A DNA stretch of 64,000 bases from Sipunculus nudus (taxonomy: Eukaryota; Annelida; Sipuncula; Golfingiida; Sipunculidae), in assembly GCA_026874595.1 (NCBI GenBank), contig CM049314.1:70508300-70572299 (forward strand), in the 5' to 3' direction. Within the stretch, counting starts at the first letter, position 1. The number at the start of each line of letters is the position of its first letter. The notes under the pieces are model-generated. The model was not told the DNA's origin and ran no database searches. It saw only the letters and a list, made by a program, of their open reading frames with translations. Position numbers and translations under genes: made by a program. Positions 48,469 through 59,160 of the stretch are shown one piece after another.

Positions 48469-49210
48469 TGAGGTAAGCGGATGCGGAAGTAATCGAGCCC
48501 TCTGTTGGTTCAAAAAGACCCTAAATTTAATACCTTTCTACATGGCGTACAAATTTGTGTCTAGATATTATATAGATATGGACATAGATATTATATATAT
48601 GAATATAGATATTATTAAGGATTTGAGTACCCCAATGTGAGTGACATGGTTAGCTTACCGTATCTTTATGTGCATGACCTTCACTATAACCCCGCTAGTT
48701 CTTACAGACTGAATGTAACTGGCGAAGATATTCATAGGGTGAATTATTTAACTGTAACATTGTCACAACTTGTATAAATTCTAAATCTGAGAGTAAATTA
48801 TCGGTACTTAGAGTTCAATAGTTCTACGATCCCATTACTTAATCGCTCGGCAACAATTTCTCATCGCGGATCATACCGTCATCCGTCTATGCTTATGTAA
48901 CATAGGTATTTCAATATCAGTGGATGCAATTTAATAAATATACTATAGCGACGAACCGTCATGTAATTTTTGCGGTGGAATCGTGGAAGTTTGTGTAGAG
49001 TGTTAAATATTGCATATTTAATTTCATATTTTGAATATACTACACTAAAGAAAGCTGAATCGAGATCACAAAACAAATTTATCCGTTACTTGTGGATATA
49101 GCCCTGTCAAAATGCATGCTCACATAAAATATAGGACCACTGATATTGGAATAATAATATCGCTTAAAAAAGAGATCGTTATCAAATTTCGACATCCATC
49201 GTCAAGTTTT

Positions 49211-49344
49211 CTACATATTTCTCTGGTGCTTTTGCCGCCTCTGAAGAATATACGTCCAGATACTACAGCACCCGCCAACGATCTGGACGGCCCCGAACAC
49301 GAGGAAGGGAATGGCGTAATCATCCGTGACGTCAACGATCCAGC
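49211..49344 (-). CDS. Transporter last exon: TM12 and tail
   Basis: Starts GWIVDVTDDYAIPFLVFGA after tttttag. Hydrophobic helix, then LQRRQKHQRNM and stop. It ends 742 bp from the stop of the convergent channel gene. Confidence 0.92.
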
Positions 49345-49448
49345 CTAAAAATAAAATACATTTAATCATCAAAAATTAAATTAAATTTTCAAATTATAAA
49401 TTCAAAGTGAGAGCTTCCTTCAGCTAGATTTATACTATATATAAAATA

Positions 49449-49506
<58 letters not shown>

Positions 49507-52500
49507 TTCACCATTAAATAATCTCTGTCGAATATGTATGTATACTATTTGACAACAATGTTTTCCAGTTACACTGTCTCAGGCAAACAAATGTAAACAA
49601 TAAAGAAAATGACCCCTTGCAACCGAATATCTTCGCCTACTGCGTACAGGAGCGTGCTCAAGTTATTTCGATTGGTTCAATTACCTTGTTCATTAACTTG
49701 ATTTAAAGAGATGATAGAGCTTCTTGATAAAGCAAGGTCTCTGAACGCATAGCTACAAGAGCCTTGCTAACATACAAAATAAATAGCATACACGAATCTG
49801 AAAATACCTGCACTGGACAGGCGAGTCCTTCGAACCCTATTTTATTGGATATTATGTTACGAAGACAAATTGCTCAGATTCACTAGCGAGACAGTTCGCT
49901 TTTATGTCACCCCGTAACACACCCCCTAAAGAACGTTCTGCTGTCAGAACAAGACTAATTATCCCAGGAGTCACATTTCGGTGAGCTTATTTCCTGGGCC
50001 ACAAAGTTTTACCGTCACATTGGACGAGCCCGCATTTGTTACGATGACTAATTTTTCAGGGGAAAACATTGCGCCGATCTCGGATTCGAAACCATGTTGG
50101 TGGCGCACATGTCCGGCGTACTAACCGCTTCGCTAGCAAACCATGCTTTTTTTTATCAAACTGATTTACATTCATGTTGTGAATGACTGGTTTTATTTGC
50201 TAGTAAAAGGACATTTTGTGTGTAAATGAATGATCATCAGCTAATTGAGCAACAATGTCAAGTGTTTCGGGACTTTTCTCATCAAGAAAAGTTTGAACAT
50301 CTGCGTTAATGCAGCGCATAAATTCTTCAAGCAAAATCAACTGGCGCAAATTGTCATAATCTTTCATTCCATTTTTAGAACTACATCAGCGTTCAAACAA
50401 CTGCTCTTTCGTCCTAGCAAATTCAACATAGGTCTTTTCTTTGCGCTTTTCCCAGTTTCTGAATTTCCGGTGGTAAGCCTCCGGAACTAACCCATAACCT
50501 TTTCGGATCACCCGTTTAACCTGGTCATTGGCAGCAGCGGCTTCTACTGAAAGCTCTGTATAAATTTCTCTGGCCTTGCCAGTCAATACACTTTGTATTA
50601 GCATAGTTCAATTTTCCTTAGGCCATTTTGTATTTTCAGCTACCTTCTTAAAGTGTAAGAAATATTTATCAATTTCTTTTTCTTGAAAAGGTAGGACAAG
50701 TCTAATGTGTTTAGTAACATCATATCTGTGAGCTGGGGCAGCATGTAGGCCATGTTCTAATTTAAGTCTTACTAACTCCAGTCGTTTTAGCTCAATTTCT
50801 TTTTCTTTCTCTAGTCTTTCTCTTTCTAACCTTTCATGTTCTTTCCACTCTTCTCTTTGTTTTTCTAATTCTAACTGTTTTAACCTTTCATGTTCTTCCA
50901 TCTCTTCTCTTTGTTTTTCTCATTCTAATTGTTTAAATCTAGTTCATGTTGCATTTCTAACTTTTTAAATTCTAACTGCATAACAAGGCTGATCAGGGTA
51001 TGGATGTTCAACAAATGCATCAGGTTCGAAGTCTGCCATGTTAAAATGTTAAATCAATAACTGAGATAAAAACACTGAGATAAATCTTGTAAACAATGTA
51101 TTTTAATAAAATGTGTCAAGGTCAAGGCCCAATAAATTGTCCAAACTATTAAGCCTCCCGGACAAGCCCACAATTTTATGTTACAGAACTTAATAACAAC
51201 AGATCATGTAATCGTGACCAGCACAAATCCCGTTACGAAGATAAAAAAGATATCAGATTCTGTAACACTAGGCAGCGTGAAATGTCTAGGGAATTAACAA
51301 AGAAGTCAGTGGTATTTTGCTGACAAATAATTATAGAAAAGCAGGCTTTACTAGCGAGACAGTTCGGTCCGCTTTATGTCACCCCGTAATAATTATTAAT
51401 AGTCTGAATTTACTAACCGGCAAGTGGCGGTGCTAACAGAGTCGTCACTCCTGCACAGAACATGAAGAGACCTGTCCCTGTGGCTTGTTTATCAAGAGGA
51501 ATTAAATCTCCCATGATGGCGGTGTCCAGCGTAATGTAAACAGCTACAAAAGAAACATCTTTTTATTTTTGTATTAGATTTTTTTGGGCTTCAAAATGGA
51601 TGCTGATGTATGATATATTGATAAGACAAAGAACCTAAATATGCAGTGCAGGGCGGTTATTAAATAGGTCGTGCAAGTCGCCACTCATGCAGCGCACACC
51701 TTCCCCTATGCAGGATGTAATCTAGATAGCTTCCCGTATTATAACAACTTCCCTTGCTTTGCAAGAATTATTTGAAGCAGGATAATCGTGAACATAAATT
51801 AATTTTAATAAAAGCAAAAGAGCTGAATTTTGGTGGAATGATGCCTGCATAAATTAAGTATTCCCCTAAATTTAAATATGACATTACGCAAAACAAAAAT
51901 ATTTCATTTTAAGCAAATAAGGAACGTACACGGTGTGAGATTTTCACTTGTTATAAACACGAACAAGCGTTTAGTGTTATAGATGATCAAGAGAGGGTTA
52001 ACCTAAAATGACTGACTTTGGTTGACAGTTTTTATTTGCTTTTTGTAGGTGCCTGGTGCACTCCAGATTAAAACAAAATAGTGACTTGTTATTTGAATGC
52101 ATTAATCTCATTACTTAGTCCATAAAAAAATGAGAAAAACTTAAAAAAAATTAAACTTACCGCTTGTGGCTCCAAAAAGGCAAGCATAAATGGCAATAGA
52201 AAGAAAATCGTTAAGAAAATAGAAGATAATGCTAAGACTGCCGGCAAGGATACAAGCTGTAGCATAGCCAAACGTCCGTTGAATGCTAATTCTGTCCCCA
52301 ATACAGCCTATCACAGGTCTCATAGCGCCGCTACATGCTCCAAATAGGGTCATTAGCGTGGCGGCCTCTAATTCATCAGAACCAGCCGCCAAGGCACGGG
52401 CAGGCAACAAGATGAAGGGTATCACATGTGCTGCAAATAATAACGAATCTGCAATTATATACATTGAGATTTTTAGATCTGTCAACAGATCGACGTCAAA

Positions 52501-54728
52501 TGTTTTTAAAATAATCTTATACCAAGGTAAAGCTTTTCTGTCTTTGTCTGTCGTAGTTTTTGTTTCTTCCACTATTGGTTGTGGTTTTAGTAACGCCCCG
52601 ACTAGTATACCGTTAAACTGGATGCCGCTCAGTATTATCAATGCTCCTCTCCAGCCGTATGTATCGATAAGATACCGGATCAGCGGAGGAGACACGATGG
52701 TTCCTACACCTAATCCTGTCATGGCCAGTCCCAGGGCCAGCGACCGACGTTTAACAAAATACTCCAACACAGCCACGACTCCTCCAATCCTGTGCGCACC
52801 TGTGCCAATCCCTGCAGGTAAAAACAGAAACTGAGTGTATTTTTACGCGCAGCTAACCCCCATTTGTGCAGTTACAGATGTAAAATGTGCAGTTGGTAAT
52901 TCTCGATTTGTGCAGATCTAAAAAAGAGCCAATAGTTCACTTTACCAATTGCTCATATCAAGGCTTAACACTATAAAATTGACTCCGGTATAAATTTGCA
53001 AGCATTCTGTTACAGTTTTTGTAAATAAATATGACCTTTCTTTCCTATTTTCAACCAATCTGTTTCTTTTTAGGATATTTGTCCACTTTTGTCCTTAATG
53101 TAATCTGAAACTGCGTAAATGACACTTTGCCATGGCCCATTTTAAAGGCTTTTTCCCCACAGTTGGATCTCGGAGATATGGTATAAAATATAAATATTTA
53201 TATTAACATCATTTTTAGTAATTTTTTGCAGGGTATCTGAATTGCGTTGAGGATTAAGGTCTATTATGTATGTGAATAAACCCTGCTGTCAGTGACCGAT
53301 TTAAGCATGCTTGACCTGACATTTGACCCCGTCGCTGACCTACTTGCAGGGTCGGCAAGTGAACAATGTAAATAACAGGTGACTCTCGATCTCTTCGCAC
53401 TCATTTCTTATGTCAGCATGCAATAATGGTTAGTCATCCAGATAAACCCTTTGCATGATTTGGAAATATCCTCAACAAGTGTTGCTGCATTATAAATTTG
53501 CTTTTCAACAAATTTAGAAACATCATTACTAACCAGGTCTTTAAGGTAAACCTATAACGGAATGAATTTTTTGCCATGAGCACTGCGCCAAAAAATTACT
53601 GTGAAAATATTTGTACATGTCTTCTGGAGACAGTATCCCACTGAAAATCTATCTATTATTCATTTCAATGTTTGGAATAAAGAAAATGAGCCAACATTCC
53701 TCATCTCATTTCATACCTCGTCCGTTTCATACCTCCTCCAGTCCAAATAAGGTTACCTGGTTAATCAGATATTTAATTAATAATTGATCTTTGATGATTC
53801 TGGTCCGTTGCAGTTCAACTGCTTCGTTGTTGGGCCTCAAAGAACTCATATTAAGTTGCCGTGTGAAGGCTTAATTACAATTTGTGCAGTTCTTAACTCC
53901 CCTTAAAAATACCCAGAACAGAAAGAAAACATCATGTGGTATTGTTAAATATGTGTCTCCCAATAGTACATTTGTATATATGTCGTCCGATTGTTCATGG
54001 CATACGCGCGACAAAATTAAATTTTTTGGCACTTGCATTGTTGTCTCTGAACAATCAGTCAATCTCTTACAATGTTGTCTCATATGTCTCGCATTTTCTC
54101 ACTCACAGAAACTAGATGAAAAGGATTCAAGACGGGTTCGAGACACCTGCGACGACTCAGAGACTAATTTAGAGAATATTTGTCCCATATTTTTTTAGAA
54201 CATGTTCAAAATTATCATAACACGAGATCGAGGCCCTGCGACTCACGTGTGTTAATAGAGAACGTTTGAAGACAATTTGGAAATTCTCTCACGAATGTTG
54301 TTCGCGATTAGACACCAACAGTCGCAGCCCATGCAGTAATATAGAGACTTTAGAGATATAACCCTCTTTTGTACTCCGTACAACCCATAACCTTATACTC
54401 ATTAAAACATACTTCATTGTTATCAGATGATAATTGAATTCATGATACAATTATGTGTCTTTAATAACTATAGGGACAATCAGATTTGATTTCGGGGCTT
54501 GTGGAGGTGGTATTTTCTGTTAACGTAAAATAACATACACCTAAGATTAGCTCTGTATACCATATACATATAACAATTGAAAAAGAAAGAAATTCAATGC
54601 AATTCACGTCGTCTATAACGAATCCCCCTTGCATTTACGCATATATCCTTTATTAATCAAGGATTTTCTGTTAGCATTCTCACATATTACTTGTTCAAGG
54701 CTCCCGTGACGCTGAACATTATAAATTT

Positions 54729-54772
<44 letters not shown>

Positions 54773-55292
54773 TGTTGTACTAACATCCTCCATCTTCTTA
54801 TGACGGCTTAACAAAGTATATGTACATCAGCAGAATTCCATGCAGGTTTCGGATTACTTGACGGGACATTATTACATTTTATATCCTGGTGTTTACCAGC
54901 CCCGGTGAGTACTGCACCTGCAGGTGCTAGGAGTGTAATCATCCCGATTTCTGGGTCATACTACTGAGGAACCCCCGAAAGGGGCACTCGTATGTGAGTG
55001 AAACACGGCCATTGGGCGCGACCGTCCCATTAAGTTTGCAGAACGCTCACCCTGGGATGGGGCCGACTATTCCATTAATCACCTTGCGACATGTAATTGG
55101 ATAACATGTTAATTGACGCAGAATTATTTGAAATGAGGTAATCCTTACCCGGTAGCACTCCATAGAAGATGTTGGCAAACATAATGTCGGAAGAAAAACT
55201 GGCAGCAAAAATCCCCACACTAGTGAGAAGACTTCCTCCCATCAGGACGACACGGGAGCCGAACTTCTTTACCAGAGGACCCAGGACGATAC
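49211..55292 (-). CDS. SLC16-type monocarboxylate transporter (MFS), 3' four exons, 5' partial
   Basis: Transcribed right to left: 55292-55149, 52811-52161, 51543-51418 and 49344-49211. All junctions are GT-AG and every internal phase is 1, giving about 351 residues to TAG at 49211-49213. The first exon encodes VLGPLVKKFGSR and TM2-TM3. The second begins GIGTGAHRIGG and carries EYFVKRRSLALGLAMTG, the SLC16 signature between TM4 and TM5. Its TM6-TM7 loop is short and charged, followed by TM7-TM10. The last two encode TM11-TM12 and a short basic tail ending HQRNM. The 144-bp, phase 1-1 second coding exon is typical of SLC16 genes. The exon with TM1 and the DGGWGW-type motif is not found up to 64000, so it lies outside. 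The substrate (lactate, pyruvate, ketone bodies, other) cannot be told. Proton coupling is known for some family members only. Confidence 0.92.
49458..49502. repeat. (TA)n microsatellite
   Basis: Pure TA run in the last transporter intron. Confidence 0.95.
50070..50143 (-). other. tRNA-like segment, probably a SINE head
   Basis: On the minus strand an A box TAGCGAAGCGG (50125-50135) and a B box GTTTCGAATCC (50082-50092, one base off consensus) lie about 32 bp apart. The D-stem pairs (GCG/CGC), but I cannot fold a good anticodon stem or acceptor. It replaces or follows the end of gag in copy 3. Confidence 0.55.
50160..51039 (-). pseudogene. gag pseudogene: N-terminus, charged coiled coil, SCAN-like capsid
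   Basis: The start MADFEPDAFVEHPYPDQ lies at 51039. An internal deletion with frameshift follows, then a Glu/Lys/Arg-rich repetitive coiled coil (about 50770-50930). After it come a capsid region with AHRYDVTKHIRLVLPFQE and, after a stop near 50607, a SCAN-like part (AYHRKFRNWEKRKEKTYVEF). The last stretch, RQLILLEEFMRCINADV (about 50290-50340), matches the gag of copy 1. At least two stops make it non-functional. Confidence 0.85.
51418..51543 (-). CDS. Transporter third exon in window: TM10-TM11
   Basis: Encodes YITLDTAIMGDLIPLDKQA and GLFMFCAGVTTLLAPPLAG. Donor GCCG|gttagt is non-consensus at +3 but acceptable. An LTR begins 26 bp beyond the donor. Confidence 0.95.
52161..52811 (-). CDS. 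Transporter second exon in window: TM4-TM10
   Basis: The largest exon (651 bp), from acceptor cctgcag to donor AAGCG|gtaagt. Contains EYFVKRRSLALGLAMTGLGV, a loop with KPQPIVEETKTTTDKDRK, and the GDRISIQR loop between later helices. Confidence 0.97.
54731..54766. repeat. (TA)n microsatellite
   Basis: Pure TA run in a transporter intron. Confidence 0.95.
54905..55060. repeat. Dispersed repeat, family E, copy 2
   Basis: Relative of 18955-19140 in the transporter intron. It has GTGTAATCATCCC, GGGTCATA, GAGTGAAACACGGCCAT and GCAGAACGCTC in order. Confidence 0.65.
55149..55292 (-). CDS. Transporter first exon in window: TM2-TM3
   Basis: 144 bp, phase 1 in and out. Encodes IVLGPLVKKFGSRVVLMGG and SFSSDIMFANIFYGVLPG. 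The 3' LTR of a Gmr1-like element ends only 39 bp upstream of its acceptor. Confidence 0.95.
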
Positions 55293-55331
55293 CTACACAA
55301 CAATATATAAAATATATACACGTACATATAT

Positions 55332-56117
55332 TGTTACGGAACCTAATATAAACAGATCACGCATGCGTTATGAATTAAAATTTTGTAATGGAGATAAAAA
55401 TCAGATTCTGTAACACTAGGCAGCGTGAAATGTCTAGGGGAATGAATAAAGAAGTCAGTGTTTTTTTGTTAACAATAATCATAATTTATTCTTAAAACCG
55501 CCCTTACATAACAATACACTAAATCAATACAATTATACAGTAAAACAGCGGTATAGCAAGAGATCAATACAATCACACAGTAAAATACACAAAGTGCACA
55601 GTACTTGGATGCCTCCACCGTCACAACGATAAGTTCTTTAAATGTAAACTCTCGGAGAATGACGGTCCAGTGTAAAGCTCTTGTAACAATCCAGAAAGTA
55701 AACTGAAGTCCAAACAAGACTGGTGACAAAATCCGGGAGAAAGTCTGACGAAAATCTGTAATTGCCGCACTCGTCGGATAAGGTGTTCTCTTCCGCTGGA
55801 ATCTTCTCTGCTGCTCTCTCGCCCCTTAAACACAGCTCCTTTATATACCTTTTCACCTTAAGCCAAGAAGCTTCTATCTCTCGAACATTCGAAGAATAAT
55901 ACATTATACAAGGTAAGCACGCGTCACAGGAATCATCTAGAAAAACATCGCCATGCTTCTACACACCATGGTGTACACGTGAGCTCGTCCCAAGTTAGCA
56001 TGACAACAAGAGTACAACCAGAACGGTTTAAACCGAGAATGTAACAAACGGCCAGGCAAGAAAACCCCACAATACGAGCCACGCCCGTGTCACACAATAA
56101 AAAGAGTACCTGTAACA
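55332..56117 (-). repeat. 3' LTR of copy 2 (786 bp)
   Basis: On the minus strand it begins TGTTACAGG and ends CCGTAACA, so TG...CA with short inverted ends. It contains a TATA box, an AATAAA (55485-55490) and the GATTCTGTAACACTAGGCAG block (as read on +) shared with copy 3. Confidence 0.85.
55841..55847 (-). promoter_or_regulatory. TATA box in the LTR
   Basis: Minus strand GGTATATAAAGGAGC, a strong TATA match in the middle of the LTR. Transcription from it would run toward the transporter exon at 55292. Confidence 0.65.
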
Positions 56118-56271
56118 CTCCCCCTCCTGTAAGAAAAAAGAAAGTTTTCTCAGAACTTTCTTTTTGCGATCACAATCACTAAATTATTACAACATTTCAA
56201 AACCATCTTATTTACAACATTACATAAACATCTCGTTTACAACATTTCATAAACATCTCGTTTACAACATT

Positions 56272-56640
56272 TCATAAACATCTTGATAAGCAATCAGCAA
56301 GTACCTTGTCTTTCCCTTTAATGTGTATGATATCAAGATTGTAATCCTGTAAGAACAAACTCCACCTCAACAATCTTTGATTTTTACACTTCAACTTGTT
56401 CATGAACGTAAGGGGATTGTGGTCACTGAAGACAATGACAGGCCTGACTGATGAAGTTACATAAACTTCAAAATGTTGTAACGCCAAAATCAATGCCAAA
56501 CATTCTTTTTCAATAGTGGAGTAGTTTTTCTGGTTTGCATTAGCCTTTCTTGAGAAATAACAAATTGGATGATCTATGCCATCATTGCCTTCTTGTAACA
56601 ACACAGCACCAGCAGAATTTTTTTTTCTGGTCTAGGAAAT
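56272..56640 (-). pseudogene. RNase H domain of copy 2
   Basis: Motifs TIEKECLALILAL, VFSDHNPLTFM and KDKVLADCLSR carry the expected acidic residues. Relative to copy 1, about 250 bp covering the RT thumb and RNase H start are missing, joined at a poly(A) run near 56622. Confidence 0.9.
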
Positions 56641-57407
56641 GCAGAAATATTACTTATTTTAGCATCAACAGGTTTTACCTGACCCTGCCCTACAATATGA
56701 CCCAAAAATGTCACTTGCGCATGACAAAACTCAGATTTTACCAAGTTGATGGTCAGACGTGCTTCACTAAGTCGCGAGAATTTGCAGATGTTTCTCCCAG
56801 GTGTCGCTGTACACGATAAGGTCATCAATATATGCGTCGCTGCCCACAATGTCCTTGACAACCATGTTGATGAGGCGCTGGATGGTGGCTGGCGAGTTCT
56901 TCATGCCAAACGGCATAACTTTATACTGGTACAGTCCTTGCGGCGTCACAAATGCGGACACTTCTTTCGCTCGTTCTGTCAACGAAACTTGCCAGAATCC
57001 TTTTAGCAAGTCAAACTTGGAAACATATCTGGAGCTACCCACTCTATCAATACAATCATCGATCCTCAGAATCGGGAACGTGTCAGTCTTGGCGATAGAG
57101 TTCAGCTCTCGATAATCTGTGCACATACGGTAACTTCAATCAGGTTTTGGCACAAGAATACATGGTGAACTCCAGGTTTCTAGGTTCAATAAAATCATTT
57201 TCCAGCAAATATTGAATCTCATCCGATAGATACTTTTCTTGATTCAGTCTATAAGTATGTTGCTTGACTGCGCTTGCCTCGCCAACATCTACGTCATGGC
57301 ACAACATGTTAGTTCGCGTTGGAAAGTCTCTAAACAAATGTTCATAATTCTGCAGCAGGTTCTTGTTGTTGTGCGGTAAGGTGTGACAGGTTGGCATTCA
57401 GGTTGTT
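56641..57407 (-). pseudogene. Reverse transcriptase of copy 2
   Basis: MCTDYRELN at 57126, FDLLKGFWQVSL, VMPFGMKNSPATIQRL and catalytic YIDDLIVYSD, then after a frameshift SEARLTINLVKSEFCHAQV. A frameshift also precedes MCTDYRELN. Confidence 0.93.
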
Positions 57408-57648
57408 TAGCACCGTCGCCGAGTGAGGAAGACGTGCATTTTTGAGCTTGGACTGTATCGCCGTTTTTAATTATATTCTAGTATCGCATGTTTATTATTC
57501 CTGAACATAAAAAAAGATGAACATCATAGCTATCATTCTGTGCATTTATATCGTCGGAATTTCATTCCTGAGACGGGCTATTTGTGGCAGTAAAACTTTG
57601 ATAACAGTGTCAAATGGACATCGCATAACGTACCCTTTACCTGGCGAC

Positions 57649-57770
57649 CTGATCGTGCGTGACGGGTCACCATGTAACAACACAGGTAGGCTGTGTTAAA
57701 CAACTCAGGTGAGCGACCGAATCGTGCGTGCAGGGCCACCATGTAATAACAAAGGTAGGCTATCTTACAC
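57649..57770 (+). repeat. Imperfect tandem duplication in the LINE 5' region
   Basis: Phrases GATCGTGCGTGACGGGTCAC and CACCATGTAACAACACAGGT recur about 68 bp later as GAATCGTGCGTGCAGGGCCA and CACCATGTAATAACAAAGGT. Confidence 0.75.
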
Positions 57771-57891
57771 CAGGCATGAATTACTGGAACTGAGAGACAG
57801 AACTTTCCTCCACCGTGTATATACACCTGATCCGTCAACGTGTGCAAACATAAGAAAACTTCGAATATATAAAAGGAGATATCGAAGATAA

Positions 57892-58212
57892 AGAGGAGGC
57901 AGAGTTAGAAATATAAAGCCAACATGTAGTAACCCTGAAAATCTTGTTAATATCCAACTGCACCAGAAAAATGAATTCAGGAATTCAAGTGAAAACATTC
58001 ATTTGGCCACCATAAATATTCAGTCAATAAAATCAAAAAGTGAAATGTTATGGAATTACTCTTGTGAACAAAACATTGATTTGGCTATACTTACAGAAAC
58101 GTGGCTAAAATCGGAAGATAATCAGTGGCTTCAAGGTTGTGATCTGAATGTCAATCAATACAGGATACAAACAGTGAACCGTGACAAAGGAAGGAGCGGG
58201 GGTTTAGCCTGA
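57892..58212 (+). pseudogene. LINE ORF2 start: APE-type endonuclease N-terminus
   Basis: LATINIQSIKSKSEM and LAILTETWLKSEDNQW are the first endonuclease motifs (N, then TETWL). The frame stops after GRSGG. The rest of the block continues in other frames to about 58420, recognisable by FEQANWKISEKK. Confidence 0.8.
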
Positions 58213-58420
58213 GTTTAAAGAAGTAACTTTGATGTAAAAAAAAAAACACAACAAAAAAATAAAAATATGCAAAACTTTCGAACAAGCCAACTGGAAAATA
58301 AGTGAAAAGAAATATTTCAATTGTTATTTTGGCAATATACTACCCCCCATATACAAAACAAAATGTAGCATCAAACATTTTATGTAAACCTTTTTTTATC
58401 AATTTTATGATATGTATACA

Positions 58421-58982
58421 GTTGCCATAACGTCCCCACGCCACAGGTGCAATGACTTAATGGGGGGGGGGGGGGGGGCTGTTATGATCAGTTACAACGG
58501 CTCTGTCTCTCTGTAGATATTTTCTTTAATTATTAAATTTTATGCTATAGCCATAGAACTATTGTTCACAGTGTCAAGGAGCAAAGCCTCAGTGGGATGA
58601 AGAAGGGGATGGTGAGAGTTACAACACACTTGCATATACATACAGGATATGAAATTACAGTGCTAAAAAAAAGTTTATTCATGAACATTAAATATTTAAA
58701 ACAGGCAGGAAGATGGAGAAACAAAGCAAATCATTTTTTTTTTTCATTCTACTGAGCCAATAAAAAATTAACAATATTTGCATTTATTCCTTCTTTTCAT
58801 TACATAATTTTTATCCAGGTTTACGAATGTTACTATAAATTTACAGTATAACATACATGTGATTGTGAATATTTCAGTTGATTCACATTTCTAAATTGCA
58901 TCAACATTTATAGCTAATGTATCTAGTTTATAGTACCTGTCAAACAAAATGGGATGGAGGGAGGAAGGGAGGCAATAAGGGT

Positions 58983-59039
<57 letters not shown>

Positions 59040-59066
59040 ATGGAGAGAGAAAGAGAAAAAGCAGAG

Positions 59067-59110
<44 letters not shown>

Positions 59111-59127
59111 GAGAGAGCTGGAGTGCC

Positions 59128-59160
<33 letters not shown>

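Larger units (their letters stand above)
49855..51391 (-). mobile_element. Gag-only derivative of the Gmr1-like family, copy 3
   Basis: It is bounded by two shortened LTRs, 51179-51391 (5' on the minus strand) and 49855-49916 (3'). Both share TAGCGAGACAGTTCG and TTTATGTCACCCCGTAA. The 5' LTR contains the GATTCTGTAACACTAGGCAG phrase of the full LTR at 55332-56117. Inside are a leader, a gag pseudogene, a tRNA-like segment and a purine-rich tract (TTTAGGGGGTG) before the 3' LTR. Protease, integrase and RT are absent. It sits in the last transporter intron in sense orientation. Confidence 0.85.

Noticed and set aside
50070-50143. A functional tRNA gene
   Set aside because: A and B boxes and a D-stem are present, but no acceptor or anticodon stem forms. 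It is better read as a SINE or decayed tRNA.
52283-52834. 183-codon frame on the plus strand
   Set aside because: Shadow of the well-supported minus-strand transporter exon.
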